Source of the DNA: Tropicibacter naphthalenivorans
GTDB lineage: Bacteria > Pseudomonadota > Alphaproteobacteria > Rhodobacterales > Rhodobacteraceae
Length of the DNA: 64,000 nucleotides
Assembly: GCF_900176475.1 (NCBI RefSeq)
Contig: NZ_FWXX01000007.1
Coordinates: 164,674-228,673, forward strand
Reading direction: 5' to 3'
The position numbers and the translations under genes were made by a program. Below the pieces are notes generated by a model, which was given only the letters and a program-made list of their open reading frames with translations, ran no database searches and was not told the DNA's origin. Of this stretch, positions 36,287-45,423 are shown one piece after another (the first letter of the stretch is position 1; every line of letters starts with the position of its first letter).

Positions 36287-37386
36287 GCGAGCACGACGCG
36301 CGTCACATGGCCCATGCGCTTGCGCTTGGGCGGCGTGGGATGGGTCAATGTTGGCCCAACCCGGCTGTCGGCTGCGTGATCGTTAACCAAGGTCGCATCG
36401 TTGGGCGGGGCTGGACCCAGCCCGGCGGGCGGCCGCATGCTGAAACGCAGGCGCTGGCCATGGCGGGCGAGGCGGCGCGCGGCGCGACGGCGTATGTCAC
36501 GTTGGAGCCGTGCTCTCATACTGGTCAGACGCCCCCCTGCACGCAGGCGTTGATTTCTGCCGGGATCGCGCGGGTTGTTGCCCCGATCAACGATAATGAT
36601 GATCGCGTGTCCGGTCGTGGATTTGATCAGTTGCGCGCCGCGGGGATCGAGGTCTCGACGGGGTTGATGGCCCAAGAGGCATTGTTGGATCACGCGGGAT
36701 TTTTCTTGCGTAATTCGCAAGAACGTCCGTGGGTTACGCTGAAGTTGGCGATGACCTTGGATGGCCGGATCGCGACCGCGACAGGAGAGAGTAAGTGGAT
36801 AACGGGCGCACCCTCGCGCAAAAAGGTCCACGCCTTGCGCGCAACCCATGATGCGGTGATGGTTGGTGCGGGTACGGCGCGCGCAGATGATCCGGCGTTA
36901 ACCGTTCGCGGCTTCGGCGCGCATCGCCAGCCGGTCCGCGTGATCGCCTCTAGGTTGTTGGATGTGCCCTTGATGAGCCAACTTGCCCAGACGGCACGGG
37001 ACGTGCCGGTGTGGCTTTGTCATGGACCGGATGCGCGGCCCGAACTGCGCACCGCGTGGGATGGCTTGGGCGCGACGCTGTTGCCCTGCCAGATCAACGC
37101 AGGCCGCCTTGACCCCTCTTCAGTTTTGCAAGCGCTTGGCGCAAAGGGCATAACGCGGGTGTTCTGCGAGGGCGGGGGGCAGCTGGCGGCGTCGCTGTTG
37201 TCGCAGGATCTTGTGGACGAACTGCATGTATTTACCGCGGGCGTCGGTTTGGGCGCAGAGGGGCATCCGGGCATCGGTGCGCTCGGCGTTGATCATCTTG
37301 TCGAAGCGCCCCGCTTTCAACTTAAGAGTGTTTCTTCTTGCGGTGAGGACATTCACCATGTTTGGCGGCGTAGCGATCAGGGTTAA
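36283..37386 (+). CDS. ribD: Bifunctional riboflavin biosynthesis protein RibD (deaminase/reductase)
   Basis: RibD performs the second and third steps of riboflavin synthesis. The 367-residue product has an N-terminal deaminase with zinc ligands in HAE (H52, E54) and [11 protein letters not shown] (C77, C86). A C-terminal reductase domain has [15 protein letters not shown] and KWITG, plus NADPH-fold residues [12 protein letters not shown]. The GTG at 36283 overlaps the nrdR stop (GTGA). Its own stop overlaps the convergent kpsC stop (TTAA at 37383-37386). The next rib gene is not adjacent but 4.6 kb away. Confidence 0.95.
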   Translation: MSEHDARHMAHALALGRRGMGQCWPNPAVGCVIVNQGRIVGRGWTQPGGRPHAETQALAMAGEAARGATAYVTLEPCSHTGQTPPCTQALISAGIARVVAPINDNDDRVSGRGFDQLRAAGIEVSTGLMAQEALLDHAGFFLRNSQERPWVTLKLAMTLDGRIATATGESKWITGAPSRKKVHALRATHDAVMVGAGTARADDPALTVRGFGAHRQPVRVIASRLLDVPLMSQLAQTARDVPVWLCHGPDARPELRTAWDGLGATLLPCQINAGRLDPSSVLQALGAKGITRVFCEGGGQLAASLLSQDLVDELHVFTAGVGLGAEGHPGIGALGVDHLVEAPRFQLKSVSSCGEDIHHVWRRSDQG

Positions 37387-39416
37387 CGCCGCCAGAGGTG
37401 GGCTTGTGACGCAAAGAGCCCTTGAAGTTTCGCCAAGCTGCGATTGAATGGCCCCGGTCGCGGAAGACGCCCGGACCGAAGGCGTTCAATGACGACTTCG
37501 ATGGGGCAGGCAAGGCCCGTGAGGGGGTCAAAGTAGCGCGGATAGTCGATCAGCGTCGCGTGTGCGAGCGCCTCCAGTGTGGGGCGCGGCCCTTGTAGCC
37601 GCCGCGCGGGGACCGGCCCCAGATCGCGGGTCAGCCCCCAGCCCGCATAAAAAGGTGCGCCCAAAACGGTGACCGAGCACCCGCGGAGCAGGGCTTCGAA
37701 CCCGGTGAGCGACGTCATGGTCCAGACTTCGTCGACTTGGGTCAGTAATTGAGCCATGTCCGCCTGATCCACGGTCAGATCTGCGAAGTCCAAAGGCGCG
37801 TCTACATGCCCGCTGCGCAACCCCGCAACCACATCCGGGTGGGGTTTCCACAGCAAGATCGCGTCGGGGTTCGCGGCGCGTGTGCGCTTGAGAAGCTCCA
37901 GATTGGACTGAATGTCTGGGCTGCCCTTCAGGATCGAGGCGTCGTCTTCAACCTGTCCGGGAACAAGGATCGTTCGACCTGCGGGAAGCTTGGGGATAAC
38001 TCCAGAAAGGTTGTATTTGGTCAAGTTTGACGCGGAAATCTGAGCCTTAACTTGGTTAATACGTCGGATTTGATCTGGTCTTAGATCCGTGCTGCGCTGT
38101 CTGATCAGCTGTTCAAGGCGCGAGGCATGGGTCGGATCGTAGTAAATGCCGATCGGGTCCACCACGAGGGACAAGGGCGGGATCAATTCTGCGCCAAGCC
38201 CGCGCGACCGGAGGAAACCATCTTCGACACGGACTTTGGAACCAGTTGCCTTGCCGGCCCAAACCATGTGCCGCCGCTCGGAGTTTTGTAAGAGTTTCTC
38301 GACCTTTGCGGGGCGATCTTCATAGATCACTTTACGCGTCTGTCCAAAGAACTGCTGCAAGGGCTTGCGCTTCCACAACCGCATTCCAGTGGCGATCCAG
38401 CCCCGGTGATCTTCGCGCCAAGCGCGTGTCTGGGCGTCCAGCGCGTTTACTACGTTTTCCAGCTCGCACAGCTGGTCGGAATAGGGATCGTACCAACGTG
38501 GGTATAAAATCATCGATCCTGCAAACAGCTGCGCGCGCGTTAGGCTGCGTTGCCTCCGGTAAACGGGGTTTTCGTCGTCGGTCAGGTTCCAGCCCGCATA
38601 AAACGGTTGGCCAAAGACTCGCGGTCGGTGCCCTGCGAGGATCGCTTCAAAGCCCATTTGGGACGAGACAGTGTAGACCGCGACAGCGCCCTCAAGCAGC
38701 GCCCAAGGCGAGGCGGGCCCGTCATAAAGGGTGATCCGGTCGGTCTGTTCGGCGGTTGTGTAATGGCCGCTGCGATGACCTTGGGCCGTTTCCGGGTGGG
38801 TTTTGATGACAAACCGCGCGCCGGGGTGCTCTTCTTGAGCGACAAAGAGCATCTCGAGAAATCGGTTGCGGTCCGCGCCGCTGGCGATCACCGAGGCGTC
38901 GTTGCGTGTCTGGTCGATGATCAGCACATAGCCCGGAGCGGGCAGGGGGGCATCCAGCCGCGTGGCGCTGTATTTCGAAAGATGCGTTTCCTGCATCCGG
39001 GCGATGGCGCCACGTGCGCGGTCCAGTAGGGCGGTGTCGTCAAACGGATCTGTTTTGAGCAGCGTTTCCAGGTCAGAGGGCACACGGCCATCGAAATGAA
39101 CGCCGGTATGGTCGATGACCAAGCCCATGGGCGGCTCACCGCTGCGTCCGGGATGAAGCGAGCGCAAAAAGGCGTCTTCGATGCGGACGATAGGCGCGCC
39201 TGTGCGTTTTGCCATGGCCTCGCCGCGATGGGCATAGGGCGACTGGCCCCAGACGCCGATCAGGTCTTGGGGCGTCGGACGCCCAAGTCGCAGCTGATAG
39301 CCGGACAACTTTAGGATGCGCCGCACGCGCGGTTGGGTCAGGAACCCGCCGTTATACACAAAAAGACGCCGGGGGGTGGTTTCCCCGGCGTCTGTCTCGT
39401 CCCGAAAGGGGAGCAC
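37383..39416 (-). CDS. kpsC: Capsule polysaccharide beta-Kdo transferase KpsC
   Basis: KpsC builds the poly-Kdo linker that joins capsule polysaccharide to a lipid acceptor. The 677-residue protein has two homologous modules. The first includes LVIDHTGVHFDGRVPSDLE, EHPGARFVIKTHPETAQGHRSGHY and VYTVSSQMGFEAILAGHRPRVFGQPFYAGW. The second repeats this as LVVDPIGIYYDPTHAS, AILLWKPHPDVVAGLRSG and VWTMTSLTGFEALLRGCSVTVLGAPFYAGWG. The start is GTG, three bases after the wza-like stop. It is on the minus strand with the other capsule genes. Confidence 0.92.
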   Translation of the reverse strand: MLPFRDETDAGETTPRRLFVYNGGFLTQPRVRRILKLSGYQLRLGRPTPQDLIGVWGQSPYAHRGEAMAKRTGAPIVRIEDAFLRSLHPGRSGEPPMGLVIDHTGVHFDGRVPSDLETLLKTDPFDDTALLDRARGAIARMQETHLSKYSATRLDAPLPAPGYVLIIDQTRNDASVIASGADRNRFLEMLFVAQEEHPGARFVIKTHPETAQGHRSGHYTTAEQTDRITLYDGPASPWALLEGAVAVYTVSSQMGFEAILAGHRPRVFGQPFYAGWNLTDDENPVYRRQRSLTRAQLFAGSMILYPRWYDPYSDQLCELENVVNALDAQTRAWREDHRGWIATGMRLWKRKPLQQFFGQTRKVIYEDRPAKVEKLLQNSERRHMVWAGKATGSKVRVEDGFLRSRGLGAELIPPLSLVVDPIGIYYDPTHASRLEQLIRQRSTDLRPDQIRRINQVKAQISASNLTKYNLSGVIPKLPAGRTILVPGQVEDDASILKGSPDIQSNLELLKRTRAANPDAILLWKPHPDVVAGLRSGHVDAPLDFADLTVDQADMAQLLTQVDEVWTMTSLTGFEALLRGCSVTVLGAPFYAGWGLTRDLGPVPARRLQGPRPTLEALAHATLIDYPRYFDPLTGLACPIEVVIERLRSGRLPRPGPFNRSLAKLQGLFASQAHLWRR

Positions 39417-39419
39417 GCG

Positions 39420-40565
39420 TCAGCCTCCGGACAGGGTGTCGGCAGCTGTGGTGATCGTGCTGACCGCGCCAAGCGAGCCGGTCAGCGAGCCAATGGTCTT
39501 GTCCCACTGGGTGAACGGCGCTTCGGTCACATAGAGCGTATCGCCATCGCGCACGGCAAAATCGCGGGCCATGAACATGCCATTTGGCTCTGTCAAATCA
39601 AGCACATAGACCATACGCTGGGCGCCGATCAGATCGCTGCGGCCAAGCACTTGGTTGGCGATTTCAGCGGGCTCGTTTCGGAAAATGAAGACGCCGGTGG
39701 GATCCGCTGCGGTCGGGATCAGGCCGCCGACTTGGGCGATGGCCTCGACGCCGGACAGGGTCTGCGTTTCAAAGGGCACGCGAGCCTGGGTGCCGGTCGC
39801 ACCAAGCGCGGTAAAGGCGCGGGTGTCCTGTTCCACTAGGATACGGTCGCCACCGCGCAGGGCGATGTCAAACTCGGGATGGTTGTAAAGATCCTCGAAC
39901 CAGATCTTGCCCTTGGCGCTGCCGCGCAAGACGGTGACTTGGGCAATTTCGGGCTCGATCGTCACGCCACCCGCGCGGGCCAACATGGCCGAAAGGGTGC
40001 GGGTCGGACGTTCGATCGCGTACACACCTTGGCCGCCCACCGCGCCCACGAGGCTTACGGTCGAGCCATCACCGGCGACGCGGCGCACCTGCACCTGCGG
40101 ATCGGGGGTCTGGTCTTCGAGCTTGGAGGTGATGATCTGGCGCACACGTTCCGGCGTGTTGCCAGCAGCTTTGATCCGGCCCGCATAGGGCACAAAGATA
40201 AAGCCCGACCCGTCGACCTGCACCTCTTCGAGGATGGTCGAGTTGGTCGCTTCGGCGGCCAGCAGGCCATCGTCCACGTTTTCCCAGATCGTCAGGCCCA
40301 GCGTGTCGCCCGGACGGATCGTGTCAGAGCCGACAACGCCCGCGTTCTTGAACGCATCGGTAAAGCCAAGCGCGGGCACAACGGCCGTCGCGCGCGTCAC
40401 CCGGTCGTTGACCGCGACGATAAAGGCATCGCCTTCGCGCTGCACAGAGCCTGCAAAGATTTCTTTTTTGGTGGGGCCGCTACGGGGCAGGCCGCAAGAT
40501 GCCAGAACGGACACCGCAGCCAGCAAGGCGACGGACCGCGCCCAGCGGGTATAGGAGTTTTTCAC
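39420..40565 (-). CDS. Polysaccharide export outer-membrane lipoprotein (Wza/KpsD-like)
   Basis: The 381-residue protein has a lipoprotein signal with lipobox LASC (Cys24), so it is probably anchored in the outer membrane. The polysaccharide-export domain contains IRPGDTLGLTIWENVD, GSGFIFVPYAGRIKAAGNT and soluble-ligand-binding beta-grasp repeats (GAVGGQGVYAIERPTRTLSAMLARAGGV). The start is GTG with GAGGAG upstream. No inner-membrane ABC exporter (KpsMT) or Wzc partner is in the window. Identification as KpsD or Wza cannot be settled from size alone. Confidence 0.88.
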   Translation of the reverse strand: MKNSYTRWARSVALLAAVSVLASCGLPRSGPTKKEIFAGSVQREGDAFIVAVNDRVTRATAVVPALGFTDAFKNAGVVGSDTIRPGDTLGLTIWENVDDGLLAAEATNSTILEEVQVDGSGFIFVPYAGRIKAAGNTPERVRQIITSKLEDQTPDPQVQVRRVAGDGSTVSLVGAVGGQGVYAIERPTRTLSAMLARAGGVTIEPEIAQVTVLRGSAKGKIWFEDLYNHPEFDIALRGGDRILVEQDTRAFTALGATGTQARVPFETQTLSGVEAIAQVGGLIPTAADPTGVFIFRNEPAEIANQVLGRSDLIGAQRMVYVLDLTEPNGMFMARDFAVRDGDTLYVTEAPFTQWDKTIGSLTGSLGAVSTITTAADTLSGG

Positions 40566-40658
40566 TGCTCGGTCTCCTCGACCTTATAATTCTGCCTCAG
40601 TTTTTCAACCAAACTACGGCAAGTGCAAGAAAAACGCTAGTGTTTCAGAAAAATGCAC

Positions 40659-41951
40659 CTAGTGGACAACGCGCAACTGTTGCCTCGGGGCCGCGGTGCC
40701 TTGGCGGAGGGCGTCGTAAGGATCGTCGGGCGCGAGCATCATATCGACCACTTGGCGCAACAATTGCCGCCGCCCGCGCGCCGAGTAGAACCCGCCCGGA
40801 AGTTGCGAAGTTTCAAGCAAATAGCGGCGATAATCCTTGTAGGCGTGCATATTTGGACGTGAAGGGGTGGCGAAAAAGTCCGGCAAAGGCTGGGTCGAGA
40901 CGAACTCTGGCTTGGCATAGACCGCATCGCCAAAGACCTTGAGCGGAATGCCGCGCCACAGGACTTGCTGCGCGGCGGTGGAATTGACCGTCACGGCGGT
41001 GCGCGCATCGTTCAAAAGCTGCGCCAGCTTGCCGCCACGCACATAGTGGACGCGGTCGTTCACGCCGTAGCGTTTGGCGCACGCGCGGATGGCCTGGCGT
41101 ACATTGGCGCGCCCGTCTTCCAGAGGATGCGCTTTGAACACAAGATGATGGTGGCCCGGCGCGCCTTCGGCAAAGCCTTGGACCACCAGCTCGATAAAGT
41201 CGGTCATCGACTCAAACGGCGAGTGCTTTTGAAAGCTGGAGTCGTGTTCCAGTTGCATCAGCGCGAGGTGATAGGGAAAGCCCCCCAGCCGGATGCGCTG
41301 GGTGCTGATGACCCGGTCGACCCAGCTGAACGGCATCAACGTCAAGCGTTTGAGATACAGGGCAAATTCCTGAAAAACCGTCAGTGATCGATGCGGTTTG
41401 AAATTCTTGTAATCCCCGTTTCGGAACATCACGAACCAGTGGTAAAGCGCGCCGTAAAAGATGTGATGCCGCATGTCGCCCCAGTGGGCGGGGGGCAGGG
41501 GTGCCTCCATGTCCGACAAGGCGAGCGTTTGCTGCATCTCTTCGATGCTCATGCTCATGAGGCGCGAATGCCCGTTCGAGCCGCCGCGCTCATAGGTCAC
41601 CCAATAGGGGCGCATGTACCCTTCTTCAAAGACATGTACGGTCAGGCCGCGCCGCTTTGCTTCCTCGACCGCTTCGGCGTGGATGCGGCGCACATCCCCG
41701 TAGAGCACGATGTCCGTCACCCGTTTATTGTGCAGCAGATCGACAAAGGTGTCGCGCCATTCCTCGGGTTTGCCGCGAAACGGGATCAAGCTCTTGGGGT
41801 GGAACCAAAAGGCCCGGTCCCCGGCGTTAAAGCTGACACGCCAGACGTCTGCGCCGGTTTTGCGCAGCATAGCGCCCAGTCTGTTAAAGAAGGGGCCATG
41901 CGGACCCTGCAAGAACAGAAAGACACGTCTATCGCTGGTTGCGTTGCTCAT
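40659..41951 (-). CDS. kpsS: Capsule polysaccharide Kdo transferase KpsS
   Basis: KpsS adds the first Kdo residue to the lipid acceptor of capsule. The 430-residue protein begins with the family pattern RRVFLFLQGPHGPFFNRLGAML and has VFEEGYMRPYWVTYERGG. HHHLVFKAHPLEDGRANVRQAI and AVTVNSTAAQQVLWRGIPLKVFGDAVYAKPEF follow, matching the GT fold of KpsC/KpsS. A 93-base gap separates it from the wza-like gene. It is divergent from ribE and lies 91 bases away from it. Confidence 0.93.
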   Translation of the reverse strand: MSNATSDRRVFLFLQGPHGPFFNRLGAMLRKTGADVWRVSFNAGDRAFWFHPKSLIPFRGKPEEWRDTFVDLLHNKRVTDIVLYGDVRRIHAEAVEEAKRRGLTVHVFEEGYMRPYWVTYERGGSNGHSRLMSMSIEEMQQTLALSDMEAPLPPAHWGDMRHHIFYGALYHWFVMFRNGDYKNFKPHRSLTVFQEFALYLKRLTLMPFSWVDRVISTQRIRLGGFPYHLALMQLEHDSSFQKHSPFESMTDFIELVVQGFAEGAPGHHHLVFKAHPLEDGRANVRQAIRACAKRYGVNDRVHYVRGGKLAQLLNDARTAVTVNSTAAQQVLWRGIPLKVFGDAVYAKPEFVSTQPLPDFFATPSRPNMHAYKDYRRYLLETSQLPGGFYSARGRRQLLRQVVDMMLAPDDPYDALRQGTAAPRQQLRVVH

Positions 41952-42042
41952 ATTGCCGAATTATGCCGTTTGTTTAAAGGAAACGCTAACGGCGGATCTC
42001 GGCGAAATTAAGGCCGCAGGCACCGTCCAAGGGAGACCATTG

Positions 42043-42630
42043 ATGTTTACAGGTATTGTCACTGATATCGGCGAAGTTCGGTCTCTGGAAGACCTCGGCG
42101 ATCTGCGGGTGCGCATCGGCACCCATTACGAGACGCAAGGGATCGACCTAGGCGCCTCCATTGCCTGCGATGGCTGCTGTTTGACGGTGATCGCGCTGGG
42201 GGATGACTGGTTCGACGTGGATATCAGCGCCGAGTCGGTGTCCAAGACCAACATCGGCGGGTGGTCCGTGGGCAAGCGCATCAACCTTGAGCGCGCGCTG
42301 AAGGTGGGTGACGAGCTGGGCGGTCACATCGTGTCGGGGCACGTGGATGGCGTGGCCGAAATCGTGCGGATGCAGGACGAAGGCGACAGCACCCGCGTCA
42401 CCTTGCGCGCGCCCGAAAGCCTTGCGCGGTACATTGCGCCCAAAGGATCGGTGGCGCTGAACGGCACATCTTTGACGGTGAACGAGGTCAATGGTTGCGA
42501 CTTTGGCATCAACTTCATTCCGCACACCAAGGCTGTGACGACTTGGGGTGACGCCAAAGAAGGCGACAGGATCAACCTCGAGATTGACACCTTGGCGCGC
42601 TACGTGGCGCGTCTGCGCGAGTTTGACTAA
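42043..42630 (+). CDS. ribE: Riboflavin synthase alpha chain
   Basis: This enzyme makes riboflavin from two molecules of 6,7-dimethyl-8-ribityllumazine. The 195-residue protein has two tandem lumazine-binding barrels, the first starting MFTGIVTDIGEVRSLEDLGDLR, with GASIACDGCCLTVIAL, and the second starting GHIVSGHVDGVAEIVRM, with ALNGTSLTVNEVNG. The ATG at 42043 is the family start, with GGGAG ten bases ahead. It is separated from ribD by the capsule genes. Confidence 0.95.
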   Translation: MFTGIVTDIGEVRSLEDLGDLRVRIGTHYETQGIDLGASIACDGCCLTVIALGDDWFDVDISAESVSKTNIGGWSVGKRINLERALKVGDELGGHIVSGHVDGVAEIVRMQDEGDSTRVTLRAPESLARYIAPKGSVALNGTSLTVNEVNGCDFGINFIPHTKAVTTWGDAKEGDRINLEIDTLARYVARLREFD

Positions 42631-42638
42631 AGGTTTCA

Positions 42639-42664
42639 GGGTCGCCTCCTCGGGCGGCCCTTTT
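42639..42664 (+). terminator. Rho-independent terminator after ribE
   Basis: GGGtCGCC pairs with GGGCGgCCC around a five-base loop, followed by TTTTC. It overlaps the end of the convergent soxT gene. Confidence 0.75.
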
Positions 42665-43722
42665 CATTCGGCGGGTTGAAAGCCGACGATCAGCTGGCGC
42701 AGGCCAAAGGCGGCCCCGGCAAAAATCGCCGCGGTGGTGACCGGCGCAGAGATCGCCAACACCGAAAAGGCCGACAGCCCTTGGCCGATGGAGCAGCCCA
42801 GGGCGATGACGGCGCCCGCGCCCATCAGGGCCGCGCCGATGATCTGGCGGCGCAATTCGCGTGGGTCTTCGCAGGCTTCCCAGCGGAAATGGCCCTTGAT
42901 GAGCGAGCCGACAAAAGCGCCGCCCCAGACACCCGCGACAGAGCCCACGGCAAAGGACAAGGGCCGGGCCGATCCGGTCATCCACCACAGGATCGTCTCG
43001 CCCAGCGGCGCGGCAAAGCTGTGCGAGACGACGGGTAGGCCTTCGAATCCGCTGCGCGCGACCCAGGTGGTTCCCGCCCAGGCCAGGATGACCGCGAGGC
43101 CCACGGCCCCCGCCCAAGCGACTTGGGCCGGCTTGCGCCAGAGCGGCTTTGACGCGGCAGAGCCGACGAGGATCAGCGCGCCGATCAAAATGCCGATAAG
43201 GTTAACAGAGACGCCAGTCATGGCCCCCAATTGGTGGGCAATCCCCGGCGCGACGTCGGTCGTGACAGGGTTCTGCGGGAACAGCGCGCCGCGGATCGGG
43301 GCGAGGGGGCCAGAGAGCACCACATAGGTCGACACCCCCATGACGAGCACAATGACAAAGCTGCGCAGATCCCCGCCGCCCAGCCGTGCTATCGCGCCGT
43401 AGCCGCAATTTCCCGACAGGGCCATGCCGTAGCCAAAGATCAAACCACCTGCAATCGACGCCAATGGCATCCAGCGGATCGACAGGTAATAGGTGTCGCC
43501 TCCGGCCAGCAAACCCGCCTGCATAAAGGAAAAACTGCCAACCACGGCGATGCCGATGGCGATCCCCCACATGCGCAGGCGCACGGTCGATCCGCCGTAA
43601 AGCGCGTCTTCGATTGCGCCAAGCGTGCAGAACCGTCCCAGCCGTGCCGCGAGCCCCAAGAGCAAGCCGCTGCCAAGGCCGATCAACGCCACCAAGTGAT
43701 GTTCCGACAACATGTCCAGCAT
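42664..43722 (-). CDS. soxT: SoxT-type sulfur compound transporter (YeeE/YedE family)
   Basis: The 352-residue membrane protein has about nine to ten helices and the family GxCxxG-like signatures around GRFCTLGAIEDALYG, GMALSGNCGYGAIARLGGGDLRSF and ALGCSIGQGLSAFSVLA. Each has a cysteine in a helix, as in thiosulfate/sulfur transporters of the YeeE family. It is in the position of soxT in related sox clusters. AGGAGG precedes the ATG. An ATTC-N8-GAAT element lies 26 bases upstream, so it may be a separate SoxR target. Confidence 0.87.
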   Translation of the reverse strand: MLDMLSEHHLVALIGLGSGLLLGLAARLGRFCTLGAIEDALYGGSTVRLRMWGIAIGIAVVGSFSFMQAGLLAGGDTYYLSIRWMPLASIAGGLIFGYGMALSGNCGYGAIARLGGGDLRSFVIVLVMGVSTYVVLSGPLAPIRGALFPQNPVTTDVAPGIAHQLGAMTGVSVNLIGILIGALILVGSAASKPLWRKPAQVAWAGAVGLAVILAWAGTTWVARSGFEGLPVVSHSFAAPLGETILWWMTGSARPLSFAVGSVAGVWGGAFVGSLIKGHFRWEACEDPRELRRQIIGAALMGAGAVIALGCSIGQGLSAFSVLAISAPVTTAAIFAGAAFGLRQLIVGFQPAE

Positions 43723-43747
43723 GTCCGGGCCCTCCTCCTGCTCGGAT

Positions 43748-43763
43748 ATTCAAGACGTGGAAT
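43748..43763. promoter_or_regulatory. Probable SoxR operator before soxT (ATTC-N8-GAAT)
   Basis: ATTC at 43748-43751 and GAAT at 43760-43763 form a symmetric half-site pair with eight bases between. The same spaced pair occurs before soxX at 46026. The layout agrees with sites of SqrR/BigR-family repressors, to which SoxR belongs. Confidence 0.6.
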
Positions 43764-43801
43764 GAGTATGCGGTTGTATTCCGCATTGCGCAAGACGATC
43801 G

Positions 43802-44167
43802 TTAACAGCCATCGTCTTTGCAGAAGAGTTCGTAAACGGTTTCGAGAACCTTACGCGGGCGATCATCTGCCAAGCGGTAAAAGATCGCCTTGCCGTCGCG
43901 GCGCGGGGTCACCAGCCCTTCGAGCCTCAGGCGCGACAACTGCTGGCTCACGGCGGCTTGGCGCGCGGACAGCAGGTCTTCGAGCTCGGTGACGGATTTC
44001 TCGCCGGTCACAAGATGGCACAGGATCATCAGGCGGCCTTCGTGGCTGATCGCCTTGAGGAAAGAGGACGCAGTTGTGGCCTTGTCGAGGATCTCGTCAA
44101 GTTCCGCCTCGCTGAGGTCGCCATCCAGTACGGGCAGGCCCGAGTGATCTGTGCTTTGCTTGTTCAC
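43802..44167 (-). CDS. soxR: ArsR-family sulfur oxidation repressor SoxR
   Basis: SoxR represses the sox genes until sulfur compounds are present. The 121-residue winged-helix protein has the recognition helix region SARQAAVSQQLSRLRLEGL and the wing GKAIFYRL. Cysteines are at positions 50 (ILCHL) and 116 (ELFC), with another at 121. The C50/C116 pair is placed as in SqrR/BigR persulfide sensors, so tetrasulfide switching is likely. The start is GTG overlapping the soxS stop (GTGA). The C121 ending is an additional feature. Confidence 0.93.
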   Translation of the reverse strand: MNKQSTDHSGLPVLDGDLSEAELDEILDKATTASSFLKAISHEGRLMILCHLVTGEKSVTELEDLLSARQAAVSQQLSRLRLEGLVTPRRDGKAIFYRLADDRPRKVLETVYELFCKDDGC

Positions 44168-44544
44168 GGCGTTTCCGCTTCAAACTCTGTCTTGTCTTGC
44201 AGCAGCTTTGTAAAAATCGGCCAAAAGAAATCTTCGCCAGGATACCCCTCGATACGCGCTATTTCTACCCCACCGTCAATTAAGATGAAAGTCGGAGTAA
44301 AGTTCACGCGCCGTGCATAGGTGACACCGGCGGGCGGCCCCATGTGAAGGTCGGCCCGGTCCAGCGGGGCAAAGCGCCCCTCGGCGGTGTTGGGGTAGGC
44401 CGGCGCGATCTGATCGTCCCACGCGGCGCAATAGGCACAGCCGGGTTGCTCGACCATGATCAGCCGGATCTCGTCGGCGGTTGACGGGGTTGCCACCAGC
44501 AGACCGCTCATAAAGGCGATTGTTCGATAAATAGTACGGAGCAT
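44164..44544 (-). CDS. soxS: Periplasmic thioredoxin-like protein SoxS
   Basis: The 126-residue exported protein has a hydrophobic N-terminus (TIAFMSGLLVATPSTADE) and a thioredoxin-like domain with the active-site motif CAYC at 36-39. In Paracoccus, SoxS is a thiol-disulfide protein that keeps SoxYZ active by reductive reactivation. It is divergent from soxV and the first gene of the soxSRT unit. The start region is poor in a ribosome-binding site, so a downstream start at residue 12 is possible. Confidence 0.92.
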   Translation of the reverse strand: MLRTIYRTIAFMSGLLVATPSTADEIRLIMVEQPGCAYCAAWDDQIAPAYPNTAEGRFAPLDRADLHMGPPAGVTYARRVNFTPTFILIDGGVEIARIEGYPGEDFFWPIFTKLLQDKTEFEAETP

Positions 44545-44584
44545 TTTACACCGATTGACGGGCGTCTGACGTACAACCTAATCT

Positions 44585-44602
44585 GAATATGTGAATTATT
44601 CA
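44585..44602. promoter_or_regulatory. Candidate regulatory site in the soxS-soxV gap
   Basis: The 75-base gap between divergent soxS and soxV contains an 11-bp palindrome TGAATTATTCA (44592-44602) and an extra GAAT at 44585. The half-site words match those of the other two elements but the spacing differs. In Paracoccus and Rhodovulum, SoxR binds in this gap. Confidence 0.5.
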
Positions 44603-44619
44603 AGAAGAGGGCGGGAATC

Positions 44620-45357
44620 GTGCTTGATATATCCTTTGCGGGGGCGGCCTTTGCCGGTTTGCTAAGCTTTTTTACGCCCTGCATCCTGCCAATGGTGCCG
44701 TTTTACCTGTGTTACATGGCCGGGATTTCCATGAACGAGCTGCGCGATGATGCGGGAATCGCGCCCGGCGCGCAGCGTAAACTGATCGTCTCGGCAGTGT
44801 TTTTTGCGCTCGGCGTGACGACGATCTTTGTGCTGTTGGGGATGGGCGCAACCGCGGTGGGCCAAGCCTTTGCCGACTGGAAAGACACCCTGTCCTACGT
44901 CGCGGCGGCGGTTCTGCTGGTGTTCGGGCTGCACTTTCTGGGCGTGATTCGCATCGGCCTGCTGTATCGCGAAGCCCGTCTGGAAAGCAGCGCCGAGCCC
45001 ACGTCGGTGATGGGCGCCTACGTGATGGGGCTGGCCTTTGGGTTCGGCTGGACGCCTTGCGTCGGACCCGCCTTGGCGTCGATCCTGATGATCGCGTCGG
45101 GCATGGGGGACGTGCTGCGCGGGGGGCTTTTGCTGCTGGTCTATGGTGTCGGGATGACCGCGCCTTTTGTGGTCGCTGCCTTGTTTTCCGGCCCGTTTTT
45201 GCGCTGGACGGCGCGGCACCGGTCCAAGCTGCAATACGTGGAAAAAGTCATGGGGGTCATGCTGATTGTGTTTGCGATCCTGATTGCAACCGATAGCGTT
45301 AACCTGATTGCACAGTGGATGATTCAGACTTTTCCCAGTTGGACCTCGCTCAGCTGA
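44620..45357 (+). CDS. soxV: CcdA-family membrane thiol transporter SoxV
   Basis: SoxV carries reducing equivalents from cytoplasmic thioredoxin to the periplasm for SoxW and SoxYZ. The 245-residue protein has about six membrane helices and the CcdA redox cysteines in FFTPCILPMVPFYLCY and FGWTPCVGPAL. The start is GTG with GAGGGCGGG upstream. It begins the long plus-strand sox operon. Confidence 0.94.
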   Translation: MLDISFAGAAFAGLLSFFTPCILPMVPFYLCYMAGISMNELRDDAGIAPGAQRKLIVSAVFFALGVTTIFVLLGMGATAVGQAFADWKDTLSYVAAAVLLVFGLHFLGVIRIGLLYREARLESSAEPTSVMGAYVMGLAFGFGWTPCVGPALASILMIASGMGDVLRGGLLLLVYGVGMTAPFVVAALFSGPFLRWTARHRSKLQYVEKVMGVMLIVFAILIATDSVNLIAQWMIQTFPSWTSLS

Positions 45358-45382
45358 GGAAATTAACGGGTTGTTAGGAGCC

Positions 45383-45407
45383 GGGCGCTACTCAACGTCA
45401 AGCGCCC
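45383..45407 (+). other. Stem-loop between soxV and soxW
   Basis: GGGCGC (45383-45388) and GCGCCC (45402-45407) pair across a 13-base loop. There is no T tract, so it is more likely an mRNA processing or stability element than a terminator. Confidence 0.4.
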
Positions 45408-45423
45408 CAGAGGGAGTAGGAAC

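Noticed and set aside
40628..40645. Short inverted repeat GAAAaAC / GTgTTTC in the kpsS to wza-like gap
   Set aside because: Too few pairs and no clear T tract on the minus strand. It may be chance in an A/T-rich gap.
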